NCBI GenBank assembly: GCA_905206805.1
Contig: CAJLIR010000007.1
Span: 9,363-73,362, forward strand
Source of the DNA: an uncultured Caryophanales bacterium
GTDB lineage: Bacteria; Bacillota_I; Bacilli_A; RF39; UBA660
Direction of reading: 5' to 3'
Length of the DNA stretch: 64,000 nt
The position numbers and the translations under genes were made by a program. This document shows positions 52,582 to 61,727 of this stretch, one piece after another; the stretch's first letter is position 1, and every line of letters starts with the position of its first letter. Below the pieces are notes generated by a model that saw only the letters and a program-made list of their open reading frames with translations, was not told the DNA's origin and made no database searches.

Positions 52582-52640
52582 CATTTACCACAACACATTT
52601 TATACTTGCGTCCTGAGCCACAAGTAGTGGATGTTCCCAT
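52581..52640 (-). pseudogene. Displaced SEC-C tail (secA 3'-end remnant), proximal
   Basis: The minus strand reads NMGTSTTCGSGRKYKMCCGK and stop, the same motif as the end of SecA (CGSGKKYKNCCGK). There is no complete gene in front of it. With the copy at 48895 it marks the distal end of an inserted element. The gap 52641-52836 shows only short GTACTATAAG-like sequences. Confidence 0.65.
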
Positions 52641-52836
52641 ATTATCAGTATTATCTATACTTATAGTATTATTCGGATTTCCTTGTTTATCAGACTAGGT
52701 AACATCTATATTATTTGTATTTATGATATTACCTGTACTATAAGTATTTCTCCAACGTGGACATATTGCGGACATTGTCCACATCCGTTCACTAATATAA
52801 GTATATCATATTTTCTTATCTTATAAAATGTGCAAT

Positions 52837-53856
52837 TTATTTATTTTCAATTTGCTTTGTTTCACTTAATAGTCTATCAAAATCTGACACATAATTCTTA
52901 TCCTGTATAATTTTATATTTTTCATACTCGTTTTCCGCTTTTTCTACCGCTTGTTTATGTGAAATTTTTCCTTTTCCTTCTAAAACTTCATAATGGAAAA
53001 CTTTTAAGGCATTTTCCACTTCATTTTTCCAATCTTCCATATACATAGTTATACTTCTTTCTGCATTATTTTCAGCAATATCCAAAAATAAGTTTACTAA
53101 ATTATTTAAATTTTTAATTTCTTGTTCATTTAAATAGTTCTTGGCAATAATTACATCGGATTTTAAAATCTTCCCATCAGGTGAATTTTCCCAGGTAGTA
53201 AGTCCCATATTTTCTTTTTTAGAATCCACCCTCTTATAAACTATTTCAGCAGCAGTGTTTCCAGTAATTGCATAATGAAATTTATTTTGAATAGTTTTAT
53301 AAAAAGTTATTGCAGTATCACTATTTTTATCATAATCAATAGAACATTCAGCAAATATATCAGTAATTTTTTGATAAAACATTCTCTCGCTTGTACGAAT
53401 TAATTTAATTCTTTCAAGTAATCTTTTAAAATACTCTTGATCAGATTTTTTTGCTTTTAAAAATCTTTCATCATTTAATGCAAAACCTTGAACCATATAA
53501 TCCTTAATTATTTTATTTGCCCAAGTTCTAAATTTAATTGCTTTTTTAGAGTTAACTCTAAAACCTATTGAAATGATCATATCAAGATTATAGTATTTTG
53601 TATTATAAACTTGTTTGCCATTATTACCCATATGTTCCATTTTGGAACATGTGATTCTTTCTTCAAGTTCTTCATCTTCATAAATATTATTTATATGTTT
53701 CGTAATTGCTGGTCGTTTAACATTAAAAAGTGCTGCTAATGCTTCTGTATTTAACCAAACATCTTCATTTTCTAATAATACTTCTACTTTTGTGTTGCCT
53801 TCTTCATCATTATAAAACAAAATATTTTTCTCATTTCCAATTAATTTATTATCCAT
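52837..53856 (-). CDS. RhuM-family protein
   Basis: The 339-residue protein matches the virulence RhuM family: VLLENEDVWLNTEALAALFN, VKRPAITKHINNIYEDEELE, CSKMEHMGNNGKQVYNTKYY, NLDMIISIGFRVNSKKAIKF, RTWANKIIKDYMVQGFALND, then a Fic/DOC-like C-terminal region (ITGNTAAEIVYKRVDSKKEN, GLTTWENSPDGKILKSDVII). The family occurs on islands and near restriction or toxin modules. GGAGG precedes the start. Function unknown. Confidence 0.9.
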   Translation of the reverse strand: MDNKLIGNEKNILFYNDEEGNTKVEVLLENEDVWLNTEALAALFNVKRPAITKHINNIYEDEELEERITCSKMEHMGNNGKQVYNTKYYNLDMIISIGFRVNSKKAIKFRTWANKIIKDYMVQGFALNDERFLKAKKSDQEYFKRLLERIKLIRTSERMFYQKITDIFAECSIDYDKNSDTAITFYKTIQNKFHYAITGNTAAEIVYKRVDSKKENMGLTTWENSPDGKILKSDVIIAKNYLNEQEIKNLNNLVNLFLDIAENNAERSITMYMEDWKNEVENALKVFHYEVLEGKGKISHKQAVEKAENEYEKYKIIQDKNYVSDFDRLLSETKQIENK

Positions 53857-53956
53857 GTTTTATCCTCCTTATCCTAATATTTTTTAGCTAATTTATATTA
53901 GATATTATACTATTTTTTACATTATTAAACAATCAATTTGCTCAAATTCGGCCAAA

Positions 53957-55179
53957 TTAAAACTTATTCATTTCATCTTCAAAAACTTTAATAACTTTTT
54001 TCTTATTTTCTTCTAAACTTAATATATAATATTTTTGAGTTGTTTCTATTCTTTTATGGCCTAATACTTCAGCAATATCCTTTATTTCACATCCATTTCT
54101 TAAGCTAATAGTAGTAAAACTCCCTCTTAAATCATAAAATCTACATTTAATTCCTAGTTCATGATGAATTATTCTAAATGGATATCTAACAATATCCGTT
54201 CCAGAGTATGTTCCATCTTTTTTAGTAAACACCATTTCTACTCTACTGCGTTTAGAATTACTTTTTATGATTTTATATTCCACCAACTTACCATATTTAT
54301 TTTTAACTTCTTCTAAAATATAGTATTTATAATTTTTACCAAATTCTTTCTTATAATTATTTTGTAATTCTTTATATTTTAATAAAAATGAATATAAGGT
54401 ATCACATATATAAATTTCTCTTTGACTACCTATTGTTTTAGTAGTACCTAAATACCATCTACCATTTGTTTCTTTATCTTTGGCATACACTGTTTTATTT
54501 ATTTTAATAATTCTATTATCTAAATCGATATCATTCCAAGTTAATGCAAATACTTCTCCTGTTCTCATACCTGTATAACAAGCAGTAAGAAATGCAGTTA
54601 TAAATACTTTATTATTTGTAAATCTTTTTAAGATAAGCTTTATCTCTTCATTATTATAAACATGACCTATATCGTTTTTTTTAATTCAAATGATAATACT
54701 CTTGGTATTTGTAAAGAACTTGCTGGGTTATTTTTAATAAATCCAAAATAATATGTTGCATCTCTCAATGAACTTTTAATTACTTTTTGATAGTTTCTTA
54801 ATGCCTCTTTTGTACTAGATGTTTGATATAACTTTAATAATGCTTGATTTAGAATATATGGTGTTAGAATTGATAATTTATAATTACCTAATTCCTTTTT
54901 TATATTGCTAAAAGATTCTTTATATCTCTTTGACGTAGAATATTTATAATTTATTTCAAAATATTCTTTCATCCAATAATCTAAATAATCTCCATACAAC
55001 ATATTACACTCTATGTTAGTTACTCCATTTATGAATTCATCGTATGCTTTTTGTCCTGCTATATATGCTTCATTCTTCGTCTTAAAGCCACTTTTTGTTA
55101 TTTGTTTTCTCTTTCCATTTACCTTTCCTGCTTCAAAGCAATATTGATATACTTTGCCCCTTTTTCTAATATTGATCAT
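53957..55179 (-). pseudogene. Tyrosine integrase split by a frameshift in a poly-A tract
   Basis: Two frames form one integrase. The first (55179-54667, 170 residues) has the arm-binding domain (KVYQYCFEAGKVNGKRKQIT, KSGFKTKNEAYIAGQKAYDE) and core-binding helices. Its frame ends KKTI just after an eight-base A-run (T-run 54675-54682). In the other frame the sequence continues NDIGHVYNNEEIKLILKRFT then ACYTGMRTGEVFALTWNDID (catalytic Arg) to IAEVLGHKRIETTQKYYILS. One extra A would restore a product of about 406 residues. YDLRGSF replaces the usual HxLR-H. The gene lies near secA, as expected for an integrase that uses the secA 3' end. Loss, slippage or a sequencing error are all possible. Confidence 0.85.
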
Positions 55180-55250
55180 CTTATCATCTTCCTTCCTCTT
55201 TGACCATTATGATTTTACAATAAAAAAGAATATCAGTTTTCACTAATACT

Positions 55251-56606
55251 CTAAATTATGTTTACTAATCCTAAATGATTTAATTCTTTTTCATAAATAT
55301 CTCTGGAAACGCCAATATATTCCAGAATCATAACAAAATTTAATTTTAAAATCATTTGATAGATTCCTACTGATATATTATCTAGTTTGACAGTATTATT
55401 ATGTGTAATATCATCTCTGTCCTTAACCGCTTTTGCTATTGATTTATTTATTCCATTTTCTTTGATTTCATTTCTTGTTTTATAATAAATACTTTCAACT
55501 ATGAAATCATTATTTTCTAACTCATTAGTTATGCATTTTTCTAGTTTTAAATTTGCCTTACAAATAATATCTTGGAATCTTTTAATAAAATCTCTTTTAA
55601 TTTTATTGTTTCCTTTATATTTTTGTTCAACATTTTCTAGTAATGGTAATAATTCCTTTTTAACTTCATCTAATATTATTTCATCCTTTGTTTTCTTCAC
55701 TTTTTCATCATTTCCGTGAATATACTGATAAATTGATTCAAAGCAAGAAAATGCAGCACAATAATCCTTGTTTGAAATAGTTTCAAATGCTTTGTTATTA
55801 TCAGGAATAATGCTAAATATATAATTGGAATTATTTAAAAATTTAAATGCATCATTTAAATGTCCATTAAAAACAGTATAATCTAGCATATCTTTATTAA
55901 CTTCATTATCTATCATATATGGAATAATTATTTCTGCTGCTTTATCATATTTATCATCTTCATTTTTCATTTCCAAATAAATATCATCAAAAGAAATATC
56001 TATTCTATTAGCAGAAAACTTAAAAAATTTATCTACACTATTCAAATCCTTTATTATTTCTTTATAATCCTGCTTTGAATCATATTTTATTCTTAGTAAC
56101 GAATCATAATTATAAAATGTTATTATACCATCGTCTATCCAACCAGGCTTCATTATGCTTAATTCAAATTTAGTAACTTTGTCATTCAGATTAACAATCT
56201 CTTCTGTGACAGTTTCCTGAATATCTTTAAATTTAAAATTATCTTTTTCTTTAGGATCAAATTCTATCATTTTTCTATTACTATAAAATCTATTTAATGT
56301 TCCTCCTGAAATTCTTAATGTATCAAACTTTATTTCTTCTAATATATATTCACTATTTCTTAAAAAAATAATACATCGAGGAGAACATATATAACAACCA
56401 TTTTTATAATAGATGTCATTATTAATGTAGAAAAGGATATCGAATCCATCTACAGTAAAACCTTTAAAAAATTCTACATATTTGTATTCGCTAAAAAAAG
56501 ATTGTTTATTTTCTATATTTATTAAAGTAAGTTTTTTGTTTTCATAACTAAAAGTGTAACTAGTATTTTCATAATTTATATAGCCTTTTACATATATATT
56601 TTTCAT
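55251..56606 (-). CDS. ApeA-like HEPN protein, putative anti-phage nuclease
   Basis: The 451-residue protein has a beta-rich N-terminal domain (ILFYINNDIYYKNGCYICSP, DTLRISGGTLNRFYSNRKMI, KPGWIDDGIITFYNYDSLLR) and an all-helical C-terminal domain. KDRDDITHNNT gives R-x4-H, the RNase motif of HEPN proteins. This layout is that of ApeA-type anti-phage proteins, which carry an NTD and a C-terminal HEPN RNase. It lies between the integrase and the secA end, a typical cargo place. Recognition rests on motif and layout. Confidence 0.6.
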   Translation of the reverse strand: MKNIYVKGYINYENTSYTFSYENKKLTLINIENKQSFFSEYKYVEFFKGFTVDGFDILFYINNDIYYKNGCYICSPRCIIFLRNSEYILEEIKFDTLRISGGTLNRFYSNRKMIEFDPKEKDNFKFKDIQETVTEEIVNLNDKVTKFELSIMKPGWIDDGIITFYNYDSLLRIKYDSKQDYKEIIKDLNSVDKFFKFSANRIDISFDDIYLEMKNEDDKYDKAAEIIIPYMIDNEVNKDMLDYTVFNGHLNDAFKFLNNSNYIFSIIPDNNKAFETISNKDYCAAFSCFESIYQYIHGNDEKVKKTKDEIILDEVKKELLPLLENVEQKYKGNNKIKRDFIKRFQDIICKANLKLEKCITNELENNDFIVESIYYKTRNEIKENGINKSIAKAVKDRDDITHNNTVKLDNISVGIYQMILKLNFVMILEYIGVSRDIYEKELNHLGLVNII

Positions 56607-56633
56607 TCTATTTCTCCTTTCTGCTTTAATGCG

Positions 56634-56672
56634 AAAAGGATGTCAACAAACTTTATTTTGCCGGCATCCTTT
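56634..56672 (-). terminator. Terminator region behind secA
   Basis: AAAGGATG (56635-56642) pairs with CATCCTTT (56665-56672), with GTC/GGC extending the stem partly. A second weaker inverted repeat (GGTGACAAA/TTTGTTACC) lies at 56708-56734. Confidence 0.5.
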
Positions 56673-56764
56673 AATTTCAATGGATTTTGTCCACATTTTT
56701 ATTTATTGGGTGACAAACAACAAATTTGTTACCTTTTAAATTTCAATTTTTCCCTTATTTTATG

Positions 56765-59257
56765 CTACTTTCCACAACAATTTTTATACTTTTTTCCCGA
56801 ACCACATGGACATAATTCATTTCTTCCAACTTTATTAACTCTCTTAGGTGTTGACTTTTTTTCTTTTGTTTTATCAGTTACTGCTTCACCTTTTATGACT
56901 TGCTTTCTTTCAACATTTTGTCTAATTTCAGCTTTCATTAAATAAACAGTTGTTTCTCTATCAATAGTCATTAATAATTGATCAAATAAATCATATCCTT
57001 CTTTAGTATAAGCACGTAATGGATTTTCTTGTGCATATCCTCTTAGATGAATACCCTCTCTTAGGTGTGACATTGTATTAATATGTTCCATCCAGTGCAT
57101 ATCAATTACTCTTAAAGCTATTGCTTTTTCAAATTCTCTTGTTATTTCTTCTGGTACATCTTTAATTTTTTGTTCATATTCATCAACTAATCGTCCATAT
57201 ATATATTCTATTACTTCATCAATATTCTTAGAATTTAATCCTTCTTTTGAAATATCTATCTTCAAGAATTGTTCATTAATTGATTCTAGCATTTCATCTA
57301 AACTATTTCCAACAAATTTATTTTCTTCATTAACATGTGCATATACTAAATCTCCAACAAAATTTTTGAAGCTTTCTAATATTACATCATGTATTGATTC
57401 ACTATCAAGAATAATATTTCTTTTTTCATAAATGATTTTTCTTTGTTGATTTATAACATCATCATATTGTAATAATTGTTTACGAATATCAAAGTTATTT
57501 CCTTCAACTCTTTTTTGAGCTGATTCAATTGAGCTTGACAACATTTTGTTATGTATTGATGCTTCACCATCAAATCCTAATCTTTGGAGCATTGGTTTAA
57601 CTCTATCAGTACCAAATCTTACCATTAATTCATCTTCAAATGATACACAGAATTGTGTTAAACCAGGATCTCCTTGTCTTCCAGCACGTCCTCTTAATTG
57701 ATTATCAATTCTTCTTGATTCGTGTCGTTCTGTACCAATAACACACAAACCGCCTAATTCTTTTACACCTTCACCTAATTTAATATCTGTACCACGTCCA
57801 GCCATATTAGTTGCGATTGTTACTGCTTTTTTCTCTCCGGCTTTTGCAATAATTTCAGCTTCTCTAGCGTTATTTTTAGCATTTAATACTTCATGTGGAA
57901 TATGAATCTTTGTAAGCATTTTACTTATTAATTCACTTGTTTCAACTGCAATAGTACCAACAAGTACTGGTTGCCCTTTTTCATATCTTTCTTTTATTTC
58001 TTTAACTATTGCTTTATATTTACCATCTTTTGTTGCAAAAATTAAATCTTTGCAATCTTCTCTTATTACAGGTTTATTAGTAGGAATACATATAACATAC
58101 ATATTGTATATATCTCTAAATTCTTCTTCTTCTGTTTTAGCAGTTCCTGTCATACCTGATAATTTATTATACATTCTAAATAAATTTTGGAATGTAATAG
58201 TTGCTAAAGTTTTTGTTTCTTGTTGTATAGCAACGCCTTCTTTTGCTTCAATAGCTTGATGTAATCCATCAGAATATGTTCTTCCTTGCATTAAACGTCC
58301 AGTAAATGGATCTACTATTACTACTTTACCATCTGCAACTACATAATCAATATCCCTTTTCATACTATAATTTGCTTTTAAAGATTGATTAATATAGTGA
58401 ACTAAATTTGTATTTTGTATATCATAAAGATTTGTAATGTTAAAGTTTTTTTCAGCTTCTGCAATTCCTTTTTCATCTAAAACAACTGATTTTGTTTTTT
58501 CATCATATATATATCCATCATTTTCTTTCAAATGTTTTGTAAAATTATCTGCTTGAATATATAGATTTGCAGATTGCATTGAACCTCCTGAAATAATTAA
58601 TGGAGTTCTTGCTTCATCTATTAAGATAGAGTCCACTTCATCTATAATTGCGTAATTTAATCCTCTACAAACACGATTTTCAGCTTTAACTACCATATTA
58701 TCACGTAAGTAATCAAATCCTATTTCATTATTTGTAGTATATGTAATATCACAATCAAATGCAGCCTTTTTTTCCTTTGGAGATAGGTCGTGTTTATTAA
58801 CACCAACAGTAAGTCCCAAAAAGCTATAAATTCCACCCATCCATTCTGCATTTCTTTCTGTTAAGTATTCATTTACAGTTATAACGTGAACACCTTTTCC
58901 TTCAAGGGCATTTAAATAAGCAGGCAATGTTGTTGTTAAAGTTTTTCCCTCTCCAGTTTTTAATTCTGCAATATTGCCTTCGTGAATTGCAATACCACCT
59001 AAAAGTTGTGAATAGAATGGTTTTTCACCTAAAATACGATATGCAACTTCTCTAACTGTAGCAAACGCTTCAACTAATATATCATCAAGTGTTTCACCAT
59101 TAGCTAATCTTTCTTTAAAAATATTAGTTTGATTTTTTAATTCTTCATCTTTCATTTTAGAATATTTTGAATCTAACGCTTCAATCTTATCAGCGATACT
59201 TTTAAATCTTTCAAGTTCTTTATATTCATGATCAAAAATTTTTTTAAAAAAATTCAT
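56765..59257 (-). CDS. secA: Preprotein translocase ATPase SecA
   Basis: Start 59257 (MNFFKKIFDHEYKELERFKS) follows GGGAG; 14 further in-frame codons upstream are unlikely. The 830-residue protein has Walker A LKTGEGKTLTTTLPAYLNAL, YAIIDEVDSILIDEARTPLI (DEAD-like), GMTGTAKTEEEEF, TNMAGRGTDIKLG and LRGRAGRQGDPG. The C-terminal SEC-C zinc motif CPCGSGKKYKNCCGK is complete. SecA drives export through SecYEG. Its 3' end appears to be the integration site of elements found downstream. Confidence 0.98.
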   Translation of the reverse strand: MNFFKKIFDHEYKELERFKSIADKIEALDSKYSKMKDEELKNQTNIFKERLANGETLDDILVEAFATVREVAYRILGEKPFYSQLLGGIAIHEGNIAELKTGEGKTLTTTLPAYLNALEGKGVHVITVNEYLTERNAEWMGGIYSFLGLTVGVNKHDLSPKEKKAAFDCDITYTTNNEIGFDYLRDNMVVKAENRVCRGLNYAIIDEVDSILIDEARTPLIISGGSMQSANLYIQADNFTKHLKENDGYIYDEKTKSVVLDEKGIAEAEKNFNITNLYDIQNTNLVHYINQSLKANYSMKRDIDYVVADGKVVIVDPFTGRLMQGRTYSDGLHQAIEAKEGVAIQQETKTLATITFQNLFRMYNKLSGMTGTAKTEEEEFRDIYNMYVICIPTNKPVIREDCKDLIFATKDGKYKAIVKEIKERYEKGQPVLVGTIAVETSELISKMLTKIHIPHEVLNAKNNAREAEIIAKAGEKKAVTIATNMAGRGTDIKLGEGVKELGGLCVIGTERHESRRIDNQLRGRAGRQGDPGLTQFCVSFEDELMVRFGTDRVKPMLQRLGFDGEASIHNKMLSSSIESAQKRVEGNNFDIRKQLLQYDDVINQQRKIIYEKRNIILDSESIHDVILESFKNFVGDLVYAHVNEENKFVGNSLDEMLESINEQFLKIDISKEGLNSKNIDEVIEYIYGRLVDEYEQKIKDVPEEITREFEKAIALRVIDMHWMEHINTMSHLREGIHLRGYAQENPLRAYTKEGYDLFDQLLMTIDRETTVYLMKAEIRQNVERKQVIKGEAVTDKTKEKKSTPKRVNKVGRNELCPCGSGKKYKNCCGK

Positions 59258-59325
59258 ATAATCAACTCCCAACATATATTTTATCAAAAAATAAAGCAAA
59301 ATAATAGTTTTTTCATAAATTAAAT

Positions 59326-59353
59326 GAAAATAGGATGATAAAACATCCTATTT
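59326..59353 (-). terminator. Terminator at the end of hpf
   Basis: AAAATAGGATG and CATCCTATTTT form a stem around ATAAAA; the hpf stop lies inside it. Confidence 0.65.
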
Positions 59354-59881
59354 TGTTTCAATAATACCTAAATTGCCATCTTTCCTTTTATATAAGACAC
59401 AAACATTACCATTTGATGAATCTTTATAAATAAAGAATTCGTGACCTAACATACTCATTTGTAAAATTGCTTCTTCTTCACTCATAGGTTTTGTATCCAT
59501 AGTTTTTCTTTTAACAATTTTTTCTTTTTCTTCTTCTACTTCACTATTATCAAAATCAACATTTATCTCTATATCATTATTTTTCAATTTTCTTTGTGCA
59601 ATTCTTGTTTTATTTTTTCTTATTTGTCTTTCTAATTTTTCAGATACTAAGTCAATTGCTGCATATAAATCTTTACCTGTTTCTTCTGCTCTTAAAACGA
59701 TTTTTTTACAAGGAATTGTAACTTCAACAGTTTGTTCTTTTCCTCTAACTTTTAAAAGAACTGATGCTGTTACTTCTAAAGATTGTGAAAAATATTTATC
59801 TAATTTTCCAATTTTCTTTTCTGTGTACTCCTTTATAGCTGGTGTAACATCAATTTTTTGACCTCTAATATTAAATTTCAT
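59348..59881 (-). CDS. hpf: Long-form ribosome hibernation promoting factor HPF
   Basis: The 177-residue protein has the N-terminal HPF/YfiA domain (MKFNIRGQKIDVTPAIKEYT, SLEVTASVLLKVRGKEQTVE, DLYAAIDLVSEKLERQIRKN) and the C-terminal dimerisation domain (KPMSEEEAILQMSMLGHEFF, IYKDSSNGNVCVLYKRKDGN). It is the long form, which joins two 70S ribosomes into inactive 100S dimers in stationary phase. As in many Bacillota it lies directly upstream of secA. Confidence 0.96.
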   Translation of the reverse strand: MKFNIRGQKIDVTPAIKEYTEKKIGKLDKYFSQSLEVTASVLLKVRGKEQTVEVTIPCKKIVLRAEETGKDLYAAIDLVSEKLERQIRKNKTRIAQRKLKNNDIEINVDFDNSEVEEEKEKIVKRKTMDTKPMSEEEAILQMSMLGHEFFIYKDSSNGNVCVLYKRKDGNLGIIETK

Positions 59882-59952
59882 AATATCATCCTCCTATAAT
59901 AATTATAACACAAAATATTAAATATAAATATGTAAAATTATGGGTTTTATTA

Positions 59953-59986
59953 AAAAAAACCACTTTTACACTAAAGCAGTTTTTAT
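59953..59986 (-). terminator. Terminator of the cold-shock gene
   Basis: ACTGCTTTA and TAAAAGTGGT pair with G-U pairs near the stop, followed by eight T on the minus strand. Confidence 0.5.
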
Positions 59987-60178
59987 TTCAACAACATTTT
60001 TTGCTTGTAATCCTTTATCAGTTCTAACTAGTTCAAATTCAACATATTGACCTTCAACTAATGTTTTATATCCTTCTGATAAAATTGTACTATAGTGAAC
60101 AAAAATGTCTTCACCTTCTTTATATTCGATAAAACCAAATCCTTTATCGTTGTTAAACCATTTTACTCTACCCTTCAT
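59966..60178 (-). CDS. Cold-shock protein (CspA family)
   Basis: Start 60178 follows AAGGAGG; upstream in-frame codons belong to the leader. The 70-residue protein has both RNA-binding motifs of the CSD fold: KGFGFI (RNP1) and DIFVHYS (RNP2). It acts as an RNA chaperone. The promoter lies at 60218-60246, so the leader is about 35-40 bases, shorter than in E. coli cspA. Confidence 0.96.
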   Translation of the reverse strand: MKGRVKWFNNDKGFGFIEYKEGEDIFVHYSTILSEGYKTLVEGQYVEFELVRTDKGLQAKNVVEIKTALV

Positions 60179-60217
60179 TCTTAAATCCTCCTTCTTGTAA
60201 AATTCGCTTACAATATA

Positions 60218-60246
60218 AATATACCTGTTCAACCATTGATTTTCAA
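60218..60246 (-). promoter_or_regulatory. Promoter of the cold-shock gene
   Basis: On the minus strand TTGAAA (60241-60246), 17 bases, TATATT (60218-60223). Confidence 0.55.
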
Positions 60247-60346
60247 CAAATTAGAGTCATCAAAAAACGACATTATCTGCGACAATTGTTGAGCTACATT
60301 TTAACATTTTAGCAAAAAATATATATTTATTTTTGACTTTTCACAC

Positions 60347-60379
60347 GAAATATTTATTTTTTTGTTTGAAATATTTATT
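60347..60379 (+). promoter_or_regulatory. Candidate AgrA (LytTR) binding repeats upstream of agrB
   Basis: GAAATATTTATT occurs twice, at 60347-60358 and 60368-60379, exactly 21 bases apart. LytTR regulators such as AgrA bind two 9-bp direct repeats spaced by about 12 bp (period 21). The place, 110-140 bases before agrB, fits an activator site, though the sequence differs from the S. aureus consensus. Confidence 0.4.
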
Positions 60380-60487
60380 AGTATATTTTTAGTTAATTTT
60401 TACACAGTTTAAGAATAAATAATTTGCTACAAATATCTACAAATTTTTCATATAAAAATCAGATGTATTATTAAACTAGCAAAGGGG

Positions 60488-61087
60488 ATGTATATGAAAG
60501 ATTTGATAATTGGTAAACAATTAAATGTTATAAAAAAATACAATAATTTTGATGATGATAAGCTTGCAGTTATAAAGTATGGTTTAGAATCTATATATAT
60601 TTTAATTACAAAAACAATTATTATTCTACTGGTATCCTATTTATTAGGATTATTAAAACAAACCGTAATTTTTCTTGTATGTTATAACTTTATTAGAATT
60701 CCTTCATTTGGACTACATGCGACTAAAAGTTGGATTTGTTTGGTTTCATCTTTGCTGATTTTTATAATACTACCTTTTATATGTACAGTTATTACAATAC
60801 CTATGTATTTAAAAATTATTATTGGATTAATTGGTTTAGCATTTATTATAAAAAATGCACCTGCCGATACATATAAAAGACCTATTATAAGTAAAAAAAG
60901 AAGAATGTTTTTTAAAGTTTGTTCTTCTATCGTTACTATTGCAATGATTTTATTTTCGTTATTTATAGAAGATCAATTTTTAGCAAATTCGTTATTATTT
61001 TCAATTATTTTGCAATGTTTTATGATATCACCAACTGTTTATAAATTCTTTAAATTACCATATAACAATTACAAAAGATATGTTTAA
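60488..61087 (+). CDS. agrB: AgrB, autoinducer peptide processing protease
   Basis: The 199-residue membrane protein has the AgrB signature: FGLHATKSWICL holds the catalytic His and Cys of the cysteine protease, and NAPADTYKRPI is the conserved loop. About five or six spans are seen. It cuts the C-terminal tail of AgrD and forms the thiolactone ring. Start 60488 follows AAAGGGGATG; MKDL at 60494 is an alternative. agrD follows 55 bases downstream. Confidence 0.93.
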   Translation: MYMKDLIIGKQLNVIKKYNNFDDDKLAVIKYGLESIYILITKTIIILLVSYLLGLLKQTVIFLVCYNFIRIPSFGLHATKSWICLVSSLLIFIILPFICTVITIPMYLKIIIGLIGLAFIIKNAPADTYKRPIISKKRRMFFKVCSSIVTIAMILFSLFIEDQFLANSLLFSIILQCFMISPTVYKFFKLPYNNYKRYV

Positions 61088-61141
61088 TTTTGGTTTAAAT
61101 TTTATTTAAACATAGAATAAAAAGATGGGAGGTATGTATTT

Positions 61142-61264
61142 ATGATGAGTTTAATTTCTTCTGCAGTTGCTTCTGTTGCTAGCTTTGTTGCTTCACTAGG
61201 AAGTAGTGCTTGTTTTATCCTTGTAATCGATGAACCAGAGTGTCCAAAAAGTTTAATTAGATAG
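61142..61264 (+). CDS. agrD: AgrD, cyclic peptide autoinducer precursor
   Basis: A 40-codon frame behind GGGAGG reads MMSLISSAVASVASFVASLG then SSACFILVIDEPECPKSLIR. This is the AgrD plan: an amphipathic N-terminal leader, a short core with the ring cysteine, and an acidic tail with the DEPECP motif recognised by AgrB. By analogy the ring should be C-F-I-L-V or C-F-I-L-V-I, with exocyclic residues from SSA. The exact ends are inference. It is short enough to be missed by gene callers. Confidence 0.85.
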   Translation: MMSLISSAVASVASFVASLGSSACFILVIDEPECPKSLIR

Positions 61265-61297
61265 TTTTATACAATTTTTTATAAAAAAATAACTGGT

Positions 61298-61327
61298 AAA
61301 GAGTCATAAAAACATTTATGGCTCTTT
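61298..61327 (+). terminator. Hairpin after agrD
   Basis: AAAGAGTCATAAA pairs with TTTATGGCTCTTT (one G-U) around AACA. No long T-run follows, so termination may be weak. Confidence 0.45.
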
Positions 61328-61727
61328 ATAAGATTATAAATTTATACAATGAACACCTTTTCATGATAATAAATTTAATAATAAAATCGTTTTAAATATA
61401 AATATTTTTATTTATATAAGATGAGACGTACATTTTATAAATTATAATAATAATTTAACTTAATTTATTATGATTAGTAAAAAGTCTTTTCAATTTTAAA
61501 TTGCCGAATTTACAATTTTATCAAATTATAATTGAAAAAATGCCATTAAACTTGTGTTTGAAATATATCATAGCAACTGATACAAGAAATTCTTCTAATG
61601 AAAAATAATCATACTACATATTTTTAACAAAAATTAATATCATAATATATAAATTAAAAATATAAAATAAAGATAAATTTATTTTTATTAATGAGATTAT
61701 ATAAATAAAAAATAATAATTGATAATT
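61328..61727. other. AT-rich gap between agrD and agrC
   Basis: About 400 bases without a convincing gene, RNA or promoter. It is extremely AT-rich and separates two convergent transcripts. Confidence 0.4.
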
